DNA of 64,000 nt, taken from contig NZ_CP012981.1 in the NCBI RefSeq assembly GCF_001411495.1, positions 496,001 to 560,000 of the forward strand, read 5' to 3'. The translations under genes were made by a program, and so were the position numbers. Below, one piece after another: positions 1 to 7,745 of this stretch. This stretch comes from Burkholderia cepacia ATCC 25416 (GTDB taxonomy: Bacteria > Pseudomonadota > Gammaproteobacteria > Burkholderiales > Burkholderiaceae). Numbering within the stretch: the first letter of the stretch is position 1; each line of letters starts with the position of its first letter. Below the pieces are notes generated by a model. That model had not been told where the DNA came from and did no database searches. It saw nothing but the letters and a program-made list of their open reading frames with translations.

Positions 1-196
1 TCGAGCGCGTGCGGCGCGCGGCCCAGCGCGTGAGCGCGAGCGTCGCGAACACGAACGCGAAGAACATCCCGATCGCGACCGGGTTCAGTTCGACCTTGTC
101 GGGCATCGGGCCCGCGACCGATACCGCATGCGCGGCAGACGAAACGAGGGTCGCGGGAACGGCAAGCGCGCGGAGCGCGATCGAAATGCGTCGCAT
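1..196 (-). CDS. actP: Cation/acetate symporter ActP, N-terminal fragment
   Basis: Only the first 65 codons lie in the window; the gene continues beyond the left edge. The translation opens with a signal-like hydrophobic segment ending in an AHA motif, followed by a segment rich in hydrophobic residues (GMFFAFVFATLALT) that fits the first membrane helix of a sodium:solute symporter. The family takes up acetate and related short-chain acids. An AAGGAGG ribosome site lies about 6 nt before the ATG. It follows yjcH with an 11-nt gap, the usual yjcH-actP order, and that context is the main support for the name. The rest of the protein cannot be checked here. Confidence 0.75.
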   Translation of the reverse strand, partial: MRRISIALRALAVPATLVSSAAHAVSVAGPMPDKVELNPVAIGMFFAFVFATLALTRWAARRTRS

Positions 197-207
197 GTCG
201 GCCTCCT

Positions 208-513
208 TCACGAACGCTGCAGGAGCGCGTCGACGCGGCGGTCGAACGCACGGTTCGCGCGCAGCACGTAACACGCGGTCAGCCCGATCGCGACCAGGAT
301 GATCGCGACGCCCGCGGCGATCCCGACCGTCGTCGTCGCGCCGCGATACAGCGGCGCCGCGAGCACGTGCGGCGCGAGCGCGACGAGCAGGATGAAGCCG
401 TAGTACGTGGCGATCATCAGTGCCGTCAGCGTGAAGCTGAAACGGCGCCGCGCCCGCACGAGCTGCTGGTAGTCGCGGCGCGCCGTGACCGATTCGATGA
501 AGGAAAGCTCCAT
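208..513 (-). CDS. yjcH: DUF485 inner-membrane protein, YjcH type
   Basis: This 101-residue protein has two clear membrane helices, at about residues 28-50 (LTALMIATYYGFILLVAL) and 62-85, separated by a short periplasmic stretch, with charged ends. That is the size and pattern of the DUF485/YjcH family, which is nearly always encoded just upstream of actP and is thought to act with the symporter; its molecular role is unknown. AGGAGA precedes the ATG by 6 nt. A 35-bp hairpin repeat starts immediately upstream of this ribosome site, so the hairpin would sit in the mRNA leader if transcription begins further upstream. Confidence 0.9.
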   Translation of the reverse strand: MELSFIESVTARRDYQQLVRARRRFSFTLTALMIATYYGFILLVALAPHVLAAPLYRGATTTVGIAAGVAIILVAIGLTACYVLRANRAFDRRVDALLQRS

Positions 514-523
514 GGTGTCTCCT

Positions 524-558
524 GTCGACCAGAGTTAGCGCTTTAGCGCTTACTCGGG
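524..558. repeat. 35-bp hairpin repeat, copy 1
   Basis: The copy carries an imperfect inverted repeat, GAGTTAGCGC-TTTA-GCGCTTACTC, with a TTTA loop and one internal mismatch. It matches 31 of 35 bases of copy 2, which begins 49 bp further on. It directly abuts the ribosome site of yjcH on the minus strand. It could act as a terminator for the upstream acyl-CoA operon, a leader hairpin for yjcH-actP, or a member of a dispersed palindromic repeat family. Confidence 0.8.
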
Positions 559-572
559 TCCCATGCTTCGCG

Positions 573-607
573 GTCGACCTGAGTTGGCGCTTTAGCGCCT
601 ACTCAGG
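573..607. repeat. 35-bp hairpin repeat, copy 2
   Basis: This copy forms CTGAGTTGGCGC-TTTA-GCGCCTACTCAG, a 12-bp stem with one mismatch. Relative to copy 1, an A-T pair in the stem has become G-C on both arms, a compensatory change, and an outer A/G mismatch has become a T-A pair. This suggests the fold itself is maintained. It lies between the end of the CaiB gene and yjcH. Confidence 0.8.
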
Positions 608-703
608 CCCCCGCAGGGCAAACCAACTCGTCATTGCGAGGGTGTTGTGTGGAATGGTCGGCGCGCGTCGACTCCCCCGCCCGCGCCGTGGCGGCAAATC
701 GAA

Positions 704-1909
704 TTACACGACGCGATCCGCACGCAGCCGCGCGACCTCGTCGGCCGACATCCCGAGCCAGCCGCCGAGCACCGCGTCCGTATCGGCGCCGAGCACCGGC
801 GGCGCGCCGCGCACCGGCAGCCGCGCGCCGTCGAACCGGTACGGCGGCGCCAGCACGTCGACGCCGCCCGCGACCGGATGCGGCTGCCGCGTCACGAGCC
901 CCGCGCTCGTCGCACGTTCCGACGTCAGCGCTTCGTGCAGCCCGAGCACTTCGCCGCACGGAATGCCCGCGTCGGCCAGCGCCGCGAGCAGAGTCGCGCG
1001 CGAACGGCGCGCGAGTTCGCGACGAATCTCGGGCAGCAGGTCGGCGCGGTTCTCCGAGCGGCCGAGGTTGGTCTTGTAGCGTTCGTCCGCGGCGAGGTCG
1101 GGCCGCTCGATCGCATCGCAAAAGCGCGCGAACTGCGTGTTGTTGCCGACCGTGATCACGAGCGGGCCGTCGGCCGCGTCGAACACGCCGTACGGCACGA
1201 TCGACGGATGCGCGTTGCCGTAGCGCGGCGGGTCCTCGCCCATCAGCAGCGCGTCGAGCCCGTAGTACGCGGTGATCATCAGCCCGCAGTCGAACAGCGC
1301 CATCTCGATGCGCCGCCCGCGCCCCGTCGCATGACGTTCGTACAGCGCCGCGAGGATCGCCTGCGCCGAATACATGCCGGTGAACAGGTCGACCGCCGCG
1401 ACGCCGAACTTCAGCGGCGGCTGGCCGGCTTCGCCGTTCAGCGCCATCAGCCCGGCCTCGCCCTGCACGACGAGGTCGTAGCCGGGCCGCGCGGCCTCCG
1501 CGCCCGAGCGGTCGTAGCCGGAGATCGCGCAGTGCACGAGGCGCGGGTTCAGTTCGGCCAGCGCGTCGTAGCCGAGCCCGAGCTTCTCCGCGCCGCCGAA
1601 CTTGAAGTTGTGAAGCACCACGTCGGCCTGCGCGGCCAGCTCGCGCGCGAGCCGCCGCCCTTCGTCGGTCTGCAGGTCGAGACAGATCGAGCGCTTGCTG
1701 CGGTTCACGCTGTTGAAGTAGGTCGTTTCGGTGTCGCCGATCCTCAAGCCCCAGTCGCGCGTGTCGTCGCCGCGCGCCGGATGCTCGACCTTGATCACTT
1801 CCGCGCCGAAATCGGCGAGCACCATCGCACACCACGGCCCCGCGAGCACGCGCGAGAAGTCGAGCACTTTCACGCCGGCCAGCGGCAAAACGCGCGATTC
1901 GTTCGTCAT
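704..1909 (-). CDS. CaiB/BaiF family CoA-transferase (class III)
   Basis: At 401 residues this has the full length of class III CoA-transferases, which move CoA between carboxylic acids through an enzyme aspartyl-CoA intermediate. The N-terminus shows the family signature LAGVKVLDFSRVLAGPWCAM and GAEVIKVEHP, and the NRSKRSICLDLQ and YDLVVQGEAGLM segments follow. I chose the ATG at 1909 because GGAGGAGA lies just upstream of it; an in-frame ATG at 1924 would put this ribosome site inside the coding region. It is the last gene of a four-gene operon, 30 nt after an acyl-CoA dehydrogenase gene. By context it probably activates the acid degraded by that operon, for example from succinyl-CoA. The substrate is inferred. 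Confidence 0.9.
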   Translation of the reverse strand: MTNESRVLPLAGVKVLDFSRVLAGPWCAMVLADFGAEVIKVEHPARGDDTRDWGLRIGDTETTYFNSVNRSKRSICLDLQTDEGRRLARELAAQADVVLHNFKFGGAEKLGLGYDALAELNPRLVHCAISGYDRSGAEAARPGYDLVVQGEAGLMALNGEAGQPPLKFGVAAVDLFTGMYSAQAILAALYERHATGRGRRIEMALFDCGLMITAYYGLDALLMGEDPPRYGNAHPSIVPYGVFDAADGPLVITVGNNTQFARFCDAIERPDLAADERYKTNLGRSENRADLLPEIRRELARRSRATLLAALADAGIPCGEVLGLHEALTSERATSAGLVTRQPHPVAGGVDVLAPPYRFDGARLPVRGAPPVLGADTDAVLGGWLGMSADEVARLRADRVV

Positions 1910-1939
1910 CCTTGTCTCCTCCATTCGCGTCGTTCGTCT

Positions 1940-3076
1940 TTACTGTTTCGACAGCGCGATGTAGCGCGCGAGATGGTGATCCTCGTCGCCGAGCTGGTGA
2001 TCGATCATCACGAGGCGCTTCGCGTAGTGCGACAGCGGCAGCTCCCACGTCATCCCGATCCCGCCGTGCAACTGGATGCTCTCCTCGGCGACAAGCGTGC
2101 CGATCCGCCCGATGCTGAATTTCGCCGCGGCCAGCGCGCGTTCGCGCACCACGCGCGGCGCATCGAGCTGCGCGGCCGCGTTGATCACGGCCGAGCGCGC
2201 CTGCTCGACTTCGAGCAGCAGGTCGGCCATTCGGTGCTGCAGCGCCTGGAAACTGCCGATCGGCAGCCCGAACTGCTTGCGCGTGCGCAGGTACTCGAGC
2301 GTGTGCTCCTTCGCGACGTCCATCGCGCCGAGCGCTTCCGCCGACAGCGCGAGCAGCCCGTAGCCGAGCACGCGTTCGAGCAACTCGGCGCCCGCTTCGC
2401 CGTCGTGCGCGCCGAGCGCCGCATCGGCCGGCAGCACGACACGCTCGAAGCGCACTTCGGCCGCGCGGCCGCCGTCGATCTTCCGGTAGTCGCGCAGCGA
2501 CACGCCCGGCGCGTCGGCCGGCACGACGAACAGGCCGATGCCGGCCGCGTCGTCGTCCTGCCCGGACACGCGCGCGCTGACGACGAAGAACGCCGCCTGC
2601 GCGGCCTGGTCGACGACGCCCTTCGCGCCCGTGAGCACCCAGCCGTCGCCCGAGCGTTCGGCGCGCGTGCGCACGGTCGTCAGTTCGTAGTGCGAGCCCG
2701 GCTCGTCATGCGCGAACGCGGCGCTCGCGCTGCCGTCGATCAGCGCGGCGAGCCGCTCGCGATGCGCGTCGCCGCCGGCGAGCGACAGCGCGCGGCCCGC
2801 GAGCAGCGCGCCGAGGAACGGCTCGACGACGAGCCCGCGCCCGAGGCATTCGAACACCACGGCGATGTCGAAGCCCGCGCCGCCGAAACCGCCGTCGGCT
2901 TCCGCGAACAGTGCGCCGACCGTGCCGAGTTCGGCAAAGCGCTGCCACATCGCGCGATCGAAGCCCTCGGGCGACTGCGCGATGCGATCGCGCACCGGGA
3001 ACGCATACTGTTCGGCGATGAAGCGGTTCAACGTGTCCGCCAGCATCCGGCGGTCTTCTGTGTGCTGGAAATCCAT
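1940..3076 (-). CDS. Acyl-CoA dehydrogenase (pimeloyl-CoA dehydrogenase small-subunit type)
   Basis: This 378-residue FAD-dependent acyl-CoA dehydrogenase starts MDFQHTEDRRMLADTLNRF. Its C-terminus carries the family segment IQLHGGIGMTWELPLSHYAKR, which lies near the flavin and active site. Such enzymes introduce the alpha-beta double bond in acyl-CoA, passing electrons to ETF. It sits 14 nt after a second, larger acyl-CoA dehydrogenase gene; paired large and small dehydrogenases are typical of the pimeloyl-CoA (PimC/PimD) pathway and of some steroid side-chain enzymes, where the two chains form a heteromer. Substrate assignment is by analogy only. A 741-codon open frame overlapping this region is just a longer reading of the same frame. 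Confidence 0.88.
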   Translation of the reverse strand: MDFQHTEDRRMLADTLNRFIAEQYAFPVRDRIAQSPEGFDRAMWQRFAELGTVGALFAEADGGFGGAGFDIAVVFECLGRGLVVEPFLGALLAGRALSLAGGDAHRERLAALIDGSASAAFAHDEPGSHYELTTVRTRAERSGDGWVLTGAKGVVDQAAQAAFFVVSARVSGQDDDAAGIGLFVVPADAPGVSLRDYRKIDGGRAAEVRFERVVLPADAALGAHDGEAGAELLERVLGYGLLALSAEALGAMDVAKEHTLEYLRTRKQFGLPIGSFQALQHRMADLLLEVEQARSAVINAAAQLDAPRVVRERALAAAKFSIGRIGTLVAEESIQLHGGIGMTWELPLSHYAKRLVMIDHQLGDEDHHLARYIALSKQ

Positions 3077-3090
3077 CGTCGCGCTCCTCG

Positions 3091-4299
3091 TTACAGCCCG
3101 AGCATCATCTTCGCGATGATGTTCTTCTGGATCTCGTTCGAGCCGCCGAAGATCGACAGCTTCCGGTTGTTGAAATACTGCTGCGCGGCGCTCGCCGCTT
3201 CGTCCGGGCCGACCGGCTCGCCGTCGTAGTCGGCATCGAGCGCCTCCTCGACGAACGGCTGCGCGTACGGCCCCATCGCACGCCGCATCAGCGCGGTGAT
3301 CTCCTGGCGGATCTGCGTGCCGCGAATCTTCAGCATCGAGCTTTCCGCGCCCGGCACCCCGCCGCCCGCGACCGCGGCCAGCACGCGCAGGTTGGTCGTG
3401 CGCATGTTCTCGAGTTCGATCTCGACGCGCGCGATGCGCGCCGCGAAGAACGGGTCGTCGGCGAGCGGCCGGCCGTTCTTCGTGACCTTCGCGGCAACCG
3501 CGCGCAGCCGGTCGAGCGCGGCCGTCGAGAAGCCGATTCCCGCGATGTTGGTGCGCTCGTACGTGAGCAGGTATTTCGCGTAGGTCCAGCCGCGGTTCTC
3601 TTCGCCGACGAGGTTCTCCGCCGGCACGCGCACGTCGGTGAAGAACACCTCGTTCACTTCGTGCTCGCCGTCGAGCGTGATGATCGGGCGGACCTCGACG
3701 CCCGGCGTGTTCATGTCGATCAGCAGGAAGCTGATGCCTTCCTGCTTGCGCACGTCGGTCGCGGTGCGCACGAGGCAGAAGATCATGTTCGCGTAGTGGC
3801 CGAGCGTGGTCCACGTCTTCTGGCCGTTCACGATGTAGTGCTCGCCCTGCGCGTCGAGCCCGCGCACCGCGCTCGTCTTCACCGACGCGAGATCGGAGCC
3901 GGCGCCCGGCTCCGAATAACCCTGGCACCACCAGTCGGTGCCGTCGAGAATGCGCGGCAGCCAGCGGCGCTTCTGCGCTTCGTCGCCGTACTTGATCAGC
4001 ACGGGGCCGAGCATGTTCACGCCGAACGGCACGATGCGCGGCGCACCCGCGAGCGCGCATTCGTTGTCGAACAGGAACTTCTGCGCGACGCTCCAGCCGG
4101 GGCCGCCGTACTCGCGCGGCCAGTGGCTCGCGAGCCAGCCGCGCGCGTTGAGTATCGCGTGCCATTCGCGCATGTCGTCGCGCGTGAGATGCAGGCCGCC
4201 CTTCACCTTGCGCGCGATGCGCTCGGGCAGTTCGGCTTGCAGGAAGCGCTGCACTTCCGTGCGGAAGGCTTCCTCTTCGGGAGTGAAATTGAGGTCCAT
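3091..4299 (-). CDS. Acyl-CoA dehydrogenase (pimeloyl-CoA dehydrogenase large-subunit type)
   Basis: The protein is 402 residues, beginning MDLNFTPEEEAFRTEVQRFL. Recognisable parts are the substrate-entry region ASHWPREYGGPGWS, the FAD-binding segment CQGYSEPGAGSDLASVKT and the C-terminal RKLSIFGGSNEIQKNIIAK, all standard for acyl-CoA dehydrogenases. It most resembles the large subunit of pimeloyl-CoA dehydrogenase. It lies second in the operon, 29 nt after the fused hydratase/dehydrogenase gene and 14 nt before the small dehydrogenase. The most likely job is the first oxidation of a dicarboxyl- or branched acyl-CoA. Confidence 0.9.
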   Translation of the reverse strand: MDLNFTPEEEAFRTEVQRFLQAELPERIARKVKGGLHLTRDDMREWHAILNARGWLASHWPREYGGPGWSVAQKFLFDNECALAGAPRIVPFGVNMLGPVLIKYGDEAQKRRWLPRILDGTDWWCQGYSEPGAGSDLASVKTSAVRGLDAQGEHYIVNGQKTWTTLGHYANMIFCLVRTATDVRKQEGISFLLIDMNTPGVEVRPIITLDGEHEVNEVFFTDVRVPAENLVGEENRGWTYAKYLLTYERTNIAGIGFSTAALDRLRAVAAKVTKNGRPLADDPFFAARIARVEIELENMRTTNLRVLAAVAGGGVPGAESSMLKIRGTQIRQEITALMRRAMGPYAQPFVEEALDADYDGEPVGPDEAASAAQQYFNNRKLSIFGGSNEIQKNIIAKMMLGL

Positions 4300-4328
4300 C
4301 GTCAGTCCGTGTCGAATGCGGTTGGCGT

Positions 4329-6461
4329 TCAGTCGAGGCGGTTCAGGCTCGCGAAATCCGCGCCGCGCGCGACGAGATCGACGAGCAGCGGCGACGGCTT
4401 CCAGAACAGCGGATCTTCCTTCGCGAACGCGCGGATATCGGCAAGCACGTTCGCGAGGCCGACCGTGTCCGCGTAATGCATCGGGCCGCCGCGATAACGC
4501 GGGAAGCCGTAGCCGTACAGGAACACCGCGTCGACGTCGAGCGGGCGCAGCGCGATCTTCTCGTGCACGACGTTCGCGCCTTCGTTGATCATCGCCGCGA
4601 GGTAGCGGCGCATGATCTCGTCGTGGGTAAACGTGCGCGGCGCGATGCCCTTCTTCGCGCGCTCTTGCGCGACGATCGCCTCGACTTCCGGGTCCGGCGT
4701 GCCGACGCGCGCGCCGTCCGGATACAGGTAGTAGCCGCGCGCCGTCTTCTGCCCGAACCAGCCGCGCTCGCACAGCCGGTCGGAAATCTCCACGTAGCGC
4801 GCGCGCGGGTCGCGCGTCGCCGCGCGGCGCTTGCGGGCCGCCCAGCCGATGTCGCCGCCGGCGAGGTCGACGACCTGGAACGGCCCCATCGGGAAGCCGA
4901 ATTCGCGCACCGCGCGGTCGATCTGGTACGGTGACGCGCCGTCTTCCATCAGGTAGTCGGCCGCCGTGCGATAGACGGCGAGGATCCGGTTGCCGATGAA
5001 GCCGTCGCACACGCCGGCGCGCACCGGCGTCTTCTTCAACTGCTTCGCGAGCGCGAACGCGGTCGCGACCACTTCGGCGCTCACGCGCGCCGGCACGACG
5101 ATCTCGAGCAGCTTCATCACGTTGGCCGGCGAGAAGAAATGCAGGCCGATCACGTCGGCCGGCCGGTCGATGCTCGCGGCGATCTCGTCGATGTCGAGAT
5201 ACGACGTGTTGGTCGCGAGCACCGCACCCGGCTTGCACGCGCGCGCGAGTTCGGCGAACACGGCCTTTTTCACGGCCATGTCCTCGAACACGGCCTCGAT
5301 CACGACGTCGGCCTGCGCAAGCGCGTCGTACGACGTGCTGCCCTTGAAACGCGCGAGCCGCGCAGCGTGCGCGGCCGGTGTCATCCGCCCTTTCGCGACG
5401 AGGCCGTCGTACACCTTCTCGACGTGCGCGCGGCCGCGCGCGAGCGACGCTTCGTCGCGTTCGATCATCGTCACCGGCAGCCCGGCATCGAGCGCCGCGA
5501 CCGCGATGCCCGCACCCATCGTGCCGCCGCCGACCACGCCGATCCGCTCGACCGGCCGCGCGCTCGCGCGACGTGCCTCGGGCACCTTCGCCGCTTCACG
5601 CTCCGCGAAGAAGGCGTGCACGAGGCCCGCGCGCTGCGGGCTGTCGATGCACTGCAGGAACAGGCTGCGTTCGAGCTTCATCCCTGCGTCGAACGACTGC
5701 GTGAGCGCGGCCTCGACCGCGTCGACGATCTTCGCGGGCGAGAAAAGGCCGCGTGACTTCTTCGGCAACTCGGCGCGCGCCGCGTCGATCGCGGCCTGCG
5801 CGGCCGCGCGGTCGGCCAGCCCCTGCGCGTCGCGCGTGCGGCGCACCGGTGCGCCGAGCGACACGAGTTCCTGCGCGTAGGCGAGGCCTTCGGCGAGCGT
5901 GTCGTCGCTGTGTGCGACGCGGTCGACGAGGCCGAGCGCGAGCGCTTCGTCCGCGCTCGCGTGGCGGCCCGTCAGCATCAGGTCGAGCGCGGCCTTCGCG
6001 CCGATCAGGCGCGGTGCGCGCTGCGTGCCGCCCGCGCCGGGCAGCAGGCCGAGCGTGACTTCGGGCAGCCCGAGCTTCGCGCCGGGCACCGCGAGCCGGT
6101 AATGCGCGGCGAGCGCGACTTCGAGGCCGCCGCCGAGCGTCGCGCCGTGCAGCGCGACCACGACCGGCTTCGCGCTGGACTCGATCCGCTCGCACACGTC
6201 GGGCAGCGACGGCGGCACGGGCGGCTTGCCGAATTCGCGGATATCGGCGCCCGCGATGAAGTTGCGGCCGGCGCCGACGATCAGCACCGCGCGGATCGCG
6301 TCGTCGGCCTGCGCGGCGTCGAGCGCGTCGGCGAGGCCGCGCCGCACGTCGGCGGACAGCGCGTTGACGGGCGCATGGTCGATCGTGACGACGAGCACCT
6401 TGTCGCGCCGCTCGCGCGTGACGGTGCCGGCCGGGCCGGTGGGGGAAGCGGGTGAGTTCAT
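4329..6461 (-). CDS. Fused enoyl-CoA hydratase / 3-hydroxyacyl-CoA dehydrogenase (FadJ/PimF type)
   Basis: This 710-residue bifunctional beta-oxidation enzyme has an N-terminal crotonase domain (about 20-200) with both catalytic glutamates in place, in GGGLEVAL and LPEVTLGLLPGAGG. A Rossmann domain from about residue 300 carries the NAD motif VVGGGTMGAGIAVAAL, followed by the dehydrogenase segment GLHFFSPANVMKLLEIV and two C-terminal dehydrogenase domains. It hydrates the enoyl-CoA made by the dehydrogenases and oxidises the product to 3-ketoacyl-CoA. The start at 6461 has GGAGACACG just upstream; the frame is open further but without a comparable site. It is the first gene of the minus-strand operon, and a LysR gene diverges from it. 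No thiolase gene is nearby, so the last step must be encoded elsewhere. Confidence 0.92.
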   Translation of the reverse strand: MNSPASPTGPAGTVTRERRDKVLVVTIDHAPVNALSADVRRGLADALDAAQADDAIRAVLIVGAGRNFIAGADIREFGKPPVPPSLPDVCERIESSAKPVVVALHGATLGGGLEVALAAHYRLAVPGAKLGLPEVTLGLLPGAGGTQRAPRLIGAKAALDLMLTGRHASADEALALGLVDRVAHSDDTLAEGLAYAQELVSLGAPVRRTRDAQGLADRAAAQAAIDAARAELPKKSRGLFSPAKIVDAVEAALTQSFDAGMKLERSLFLQCIDSPQRAGLVHAFFAEREAAKVPEARRASARPVERIGVVGGGTMGAGIAVAALDAGLPVTMIERDEASLARGRAHVEKVYDGLVAKGRMTPAAHAARLARFKGSTSYDALAQADVVIEAVFEDMAVKKAVFAELARACKPGAVLATNTSYLDIDEIAASIDRPADVIGLHFFSPANVMKLLEIVVPARVSAEVVATAFALAKQLKKTPVRAGVCDGFIGNRILAVYRTAADYLMEDGASPYQIDRAVREFGFPMGPFQVVDLAGGDIGWAARKRRAATRDPRARYVEISDRLCERGWFGQKTARGYYLYPDGARVGTPDPEVEAIVAQERAKKGIAPRTFTHDEIMRRYLAAMINEGANVVHEKIALRPLDVDAVFLYGYGFPRYRGGPMHYADTVGLANVLADIRAFAKEDPLFWKPSPLLVDLVARGADFASLNRLD

Positions 6462-6596
6462 CGTGTCTCCTTGACGCGGCGGCAGGCGCGTCGACGCCGG
6501 TTCGTGGCTCGCGGCCACGCGAGCGGGACCGGGGCGCCTGCCCCGGTCCCGCACGAAGCGGGACAAGATCCGGCCGTACGCCGGGCATGACCCGAT

Positions 6597-6612
6597 TCTC
6601 GATTGATCGAGA
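6597..6612. promoter_or_regulatory. 16-bp palindrome in divergent promoter region
   Basis: TCTCGAT-TG-ATCGAGA is a perfect inverted repeat with a 2-bp centre. It lies between the divergent acyl-CoA operon and LysR gene, about 135 bp upstream of the operon's first codon. Its position suits an operator for the adjacent LysR protein, but no binding evidence exists in the sequence itself. Confidence 0.45.
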
Positions 6613-6644
6613 TTCATTGACAATTCCCTCCCGCTTTTACAAGC

Positions 6645-6663
6645 TGTCAAGTCTGACTTGACA
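6645..6663. promoter_or_regulatory. 19-bp perfect palindrome with embedded -35-like boxes
   Basis: TGTCAAGTC-T-GACTTGACA is a perfect inverted repeat around one central base. Its right end reads TTGACA on the plus strand and its left end reads TTGACA on the minus strand, so it could cover the -35 boxes of both divergent promoters. On the plus strand a weak GTTAAA lies 17 nt downstream. It is a good candidate for the main autoregulatory site of the LysR protein encoded at 6712. Confidence 0.55.
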
Positions 6664-6711
6664 CTGAATGCTTTCCGACCGTTAAACGGGACGGATCAGG
6701 AGACGCGACGC

Positions 6712-7674
6712 ATGGACCTGAACGCGCTGACGCTGCTCGTCGAAATCCTCGACGCCGGCAATCTCAGCAAGGCCGCGCAGCGGCTCAAGATGAGCCGCGC
6801 GAACGTCAGCTACCGGCTGAACCAGCTCGAGCGCTCGATCGGCCAGCAGCTCGTGCGGCGCACGACGCGGCGCATCGAGCCGACCGAAATCGGGCTGAAG
6901 CTGTACGAGCACGGGCGGCGCATCCGCAACGAACTGCTCGCCGCGCAGGAATCGGTGACGACGCTCGGCCAGGACCTCCAGGGCCGCGTGCGGCTGTCGG
7001 TGCCGAGCGGCTACGGGCAGATGGTGATGTCCGACTGGCTGCTCGCGTTCAAACGGCTGCATCCGGGCATCGTGCTCGACGTCGTGTTCGAGAACCGCGT
7101 GGAAGACCTGATGCGCGACGAGATCGACATCGCGGTGCGCGTGATGCCGGAGCCGCCGCAGAACCTCGTCGCGCGCGACATGGGCGCGGTGCGCTACGTC
7201 GCGTGCGCATCGGCCGCGTTCGCGGCCGAGCACGGGATGCCGGCGAGCCTCGGCGCGTTGTCGGCCTCCCCCGTCGTCACCGCGACGGTGATGGGCCGGC
7301 AGCTCAGGATCGCCGCGTATCTCGGCGACGAGCGCCACGAGGTGCTGCTCGAGCCCACGCTGATTTCGGAGAACTTCCTGTTCCTGCGGCAGGCGATCCT
7401 CGGCGGGATCGGCGTCGGCATCGTGCCCGACTACGTGGTGCAGGACGACATCCGGCGCGGCACGGTCGTCACGTCGCTCGACGCGTACCGGCTCAGCATC
7501 TTCGGCACGCACATGTACATGCTCTACATGCCGAACCGGCACCACACGCGTGCGACGTCGACGTTCATAGAGTTCATCCTCGAACAGGCCGGAAAGACCG
7601 GCCGGGGCGGGCCCGGCGCGATGCGTCAGGGTTTCCTGTCGGGTGACAACCCGCCGGCCGCGCGGCGACAATAG
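6712..7674 (+). CDS. LysR-family transcriptional regulator of the acyl-CoA operon
   Basis: This 320-residue protein has an N-terminal winged helix-turn-helix (MDLNALTLLVEILDAGNLSKAAQRLKMSRANVSYRLNQLE, given here in parts: residues 1-60) followed by a LysR effector-binding domain. The ATG at 6712 has AGGAGA about 8 nt before it, which favours it over the upstream in-frame ATG at 6658. It diverges from the four-gene acyl-CoA operon with a 250-bp shared control region containing two palindromes, the classic layout for a LysR regulator of its neighbouring operon. The inducer is unknown; a CoA thioester or dicarboxylate is plausible by context. Confidence 0.9.
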   Translation: MDLNALTLLVEILDAGNLSKAAQRLKMSRANVSYRLNQLERSIGQQLVRRTTRRIEPTEIGLKLYEHGRRIRNELLAAQESVTTLGQDLQGRVRLSVPSGYGQMVMSDWLLAFKRLHPGIVLDVVFENRVEDLMRDEIDIAVRVMPEPPQNLVARDMGAVRYVACASAAFAAEHGMPASLGALSASPVVTATVMGRQLRIAAYLGDERHEVLLEPTLISENFLFLRQAILGGIGVGIVPDYVVQDDIRRGTVVTSLDAYRLSIFGTHMYMLYMPNRHHTRATSTFIEFILEQAGKTGRGGPGAMRQGFLSGDNPPAARRQ

Positions 7675-7745
7675 CGCGCCGGGGCGGGCAGCCGCGTTGC
7701 GCCGGCATCGTCGCCTCCTTCGAATTCACTGCTGCCGAGGGTTCA

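Noticed and set aside
647..3229. 860-codon plus-strand frame, and a 1268-codon minus-strand frame at 41549-45355
   Set aside because: Both run antisense to strongly recognisable genes (acyl-CoA genes and metH). Their translations are Arg/Ala/His-rich without family motifs, typical shadows in DNA with high third-position G+C.
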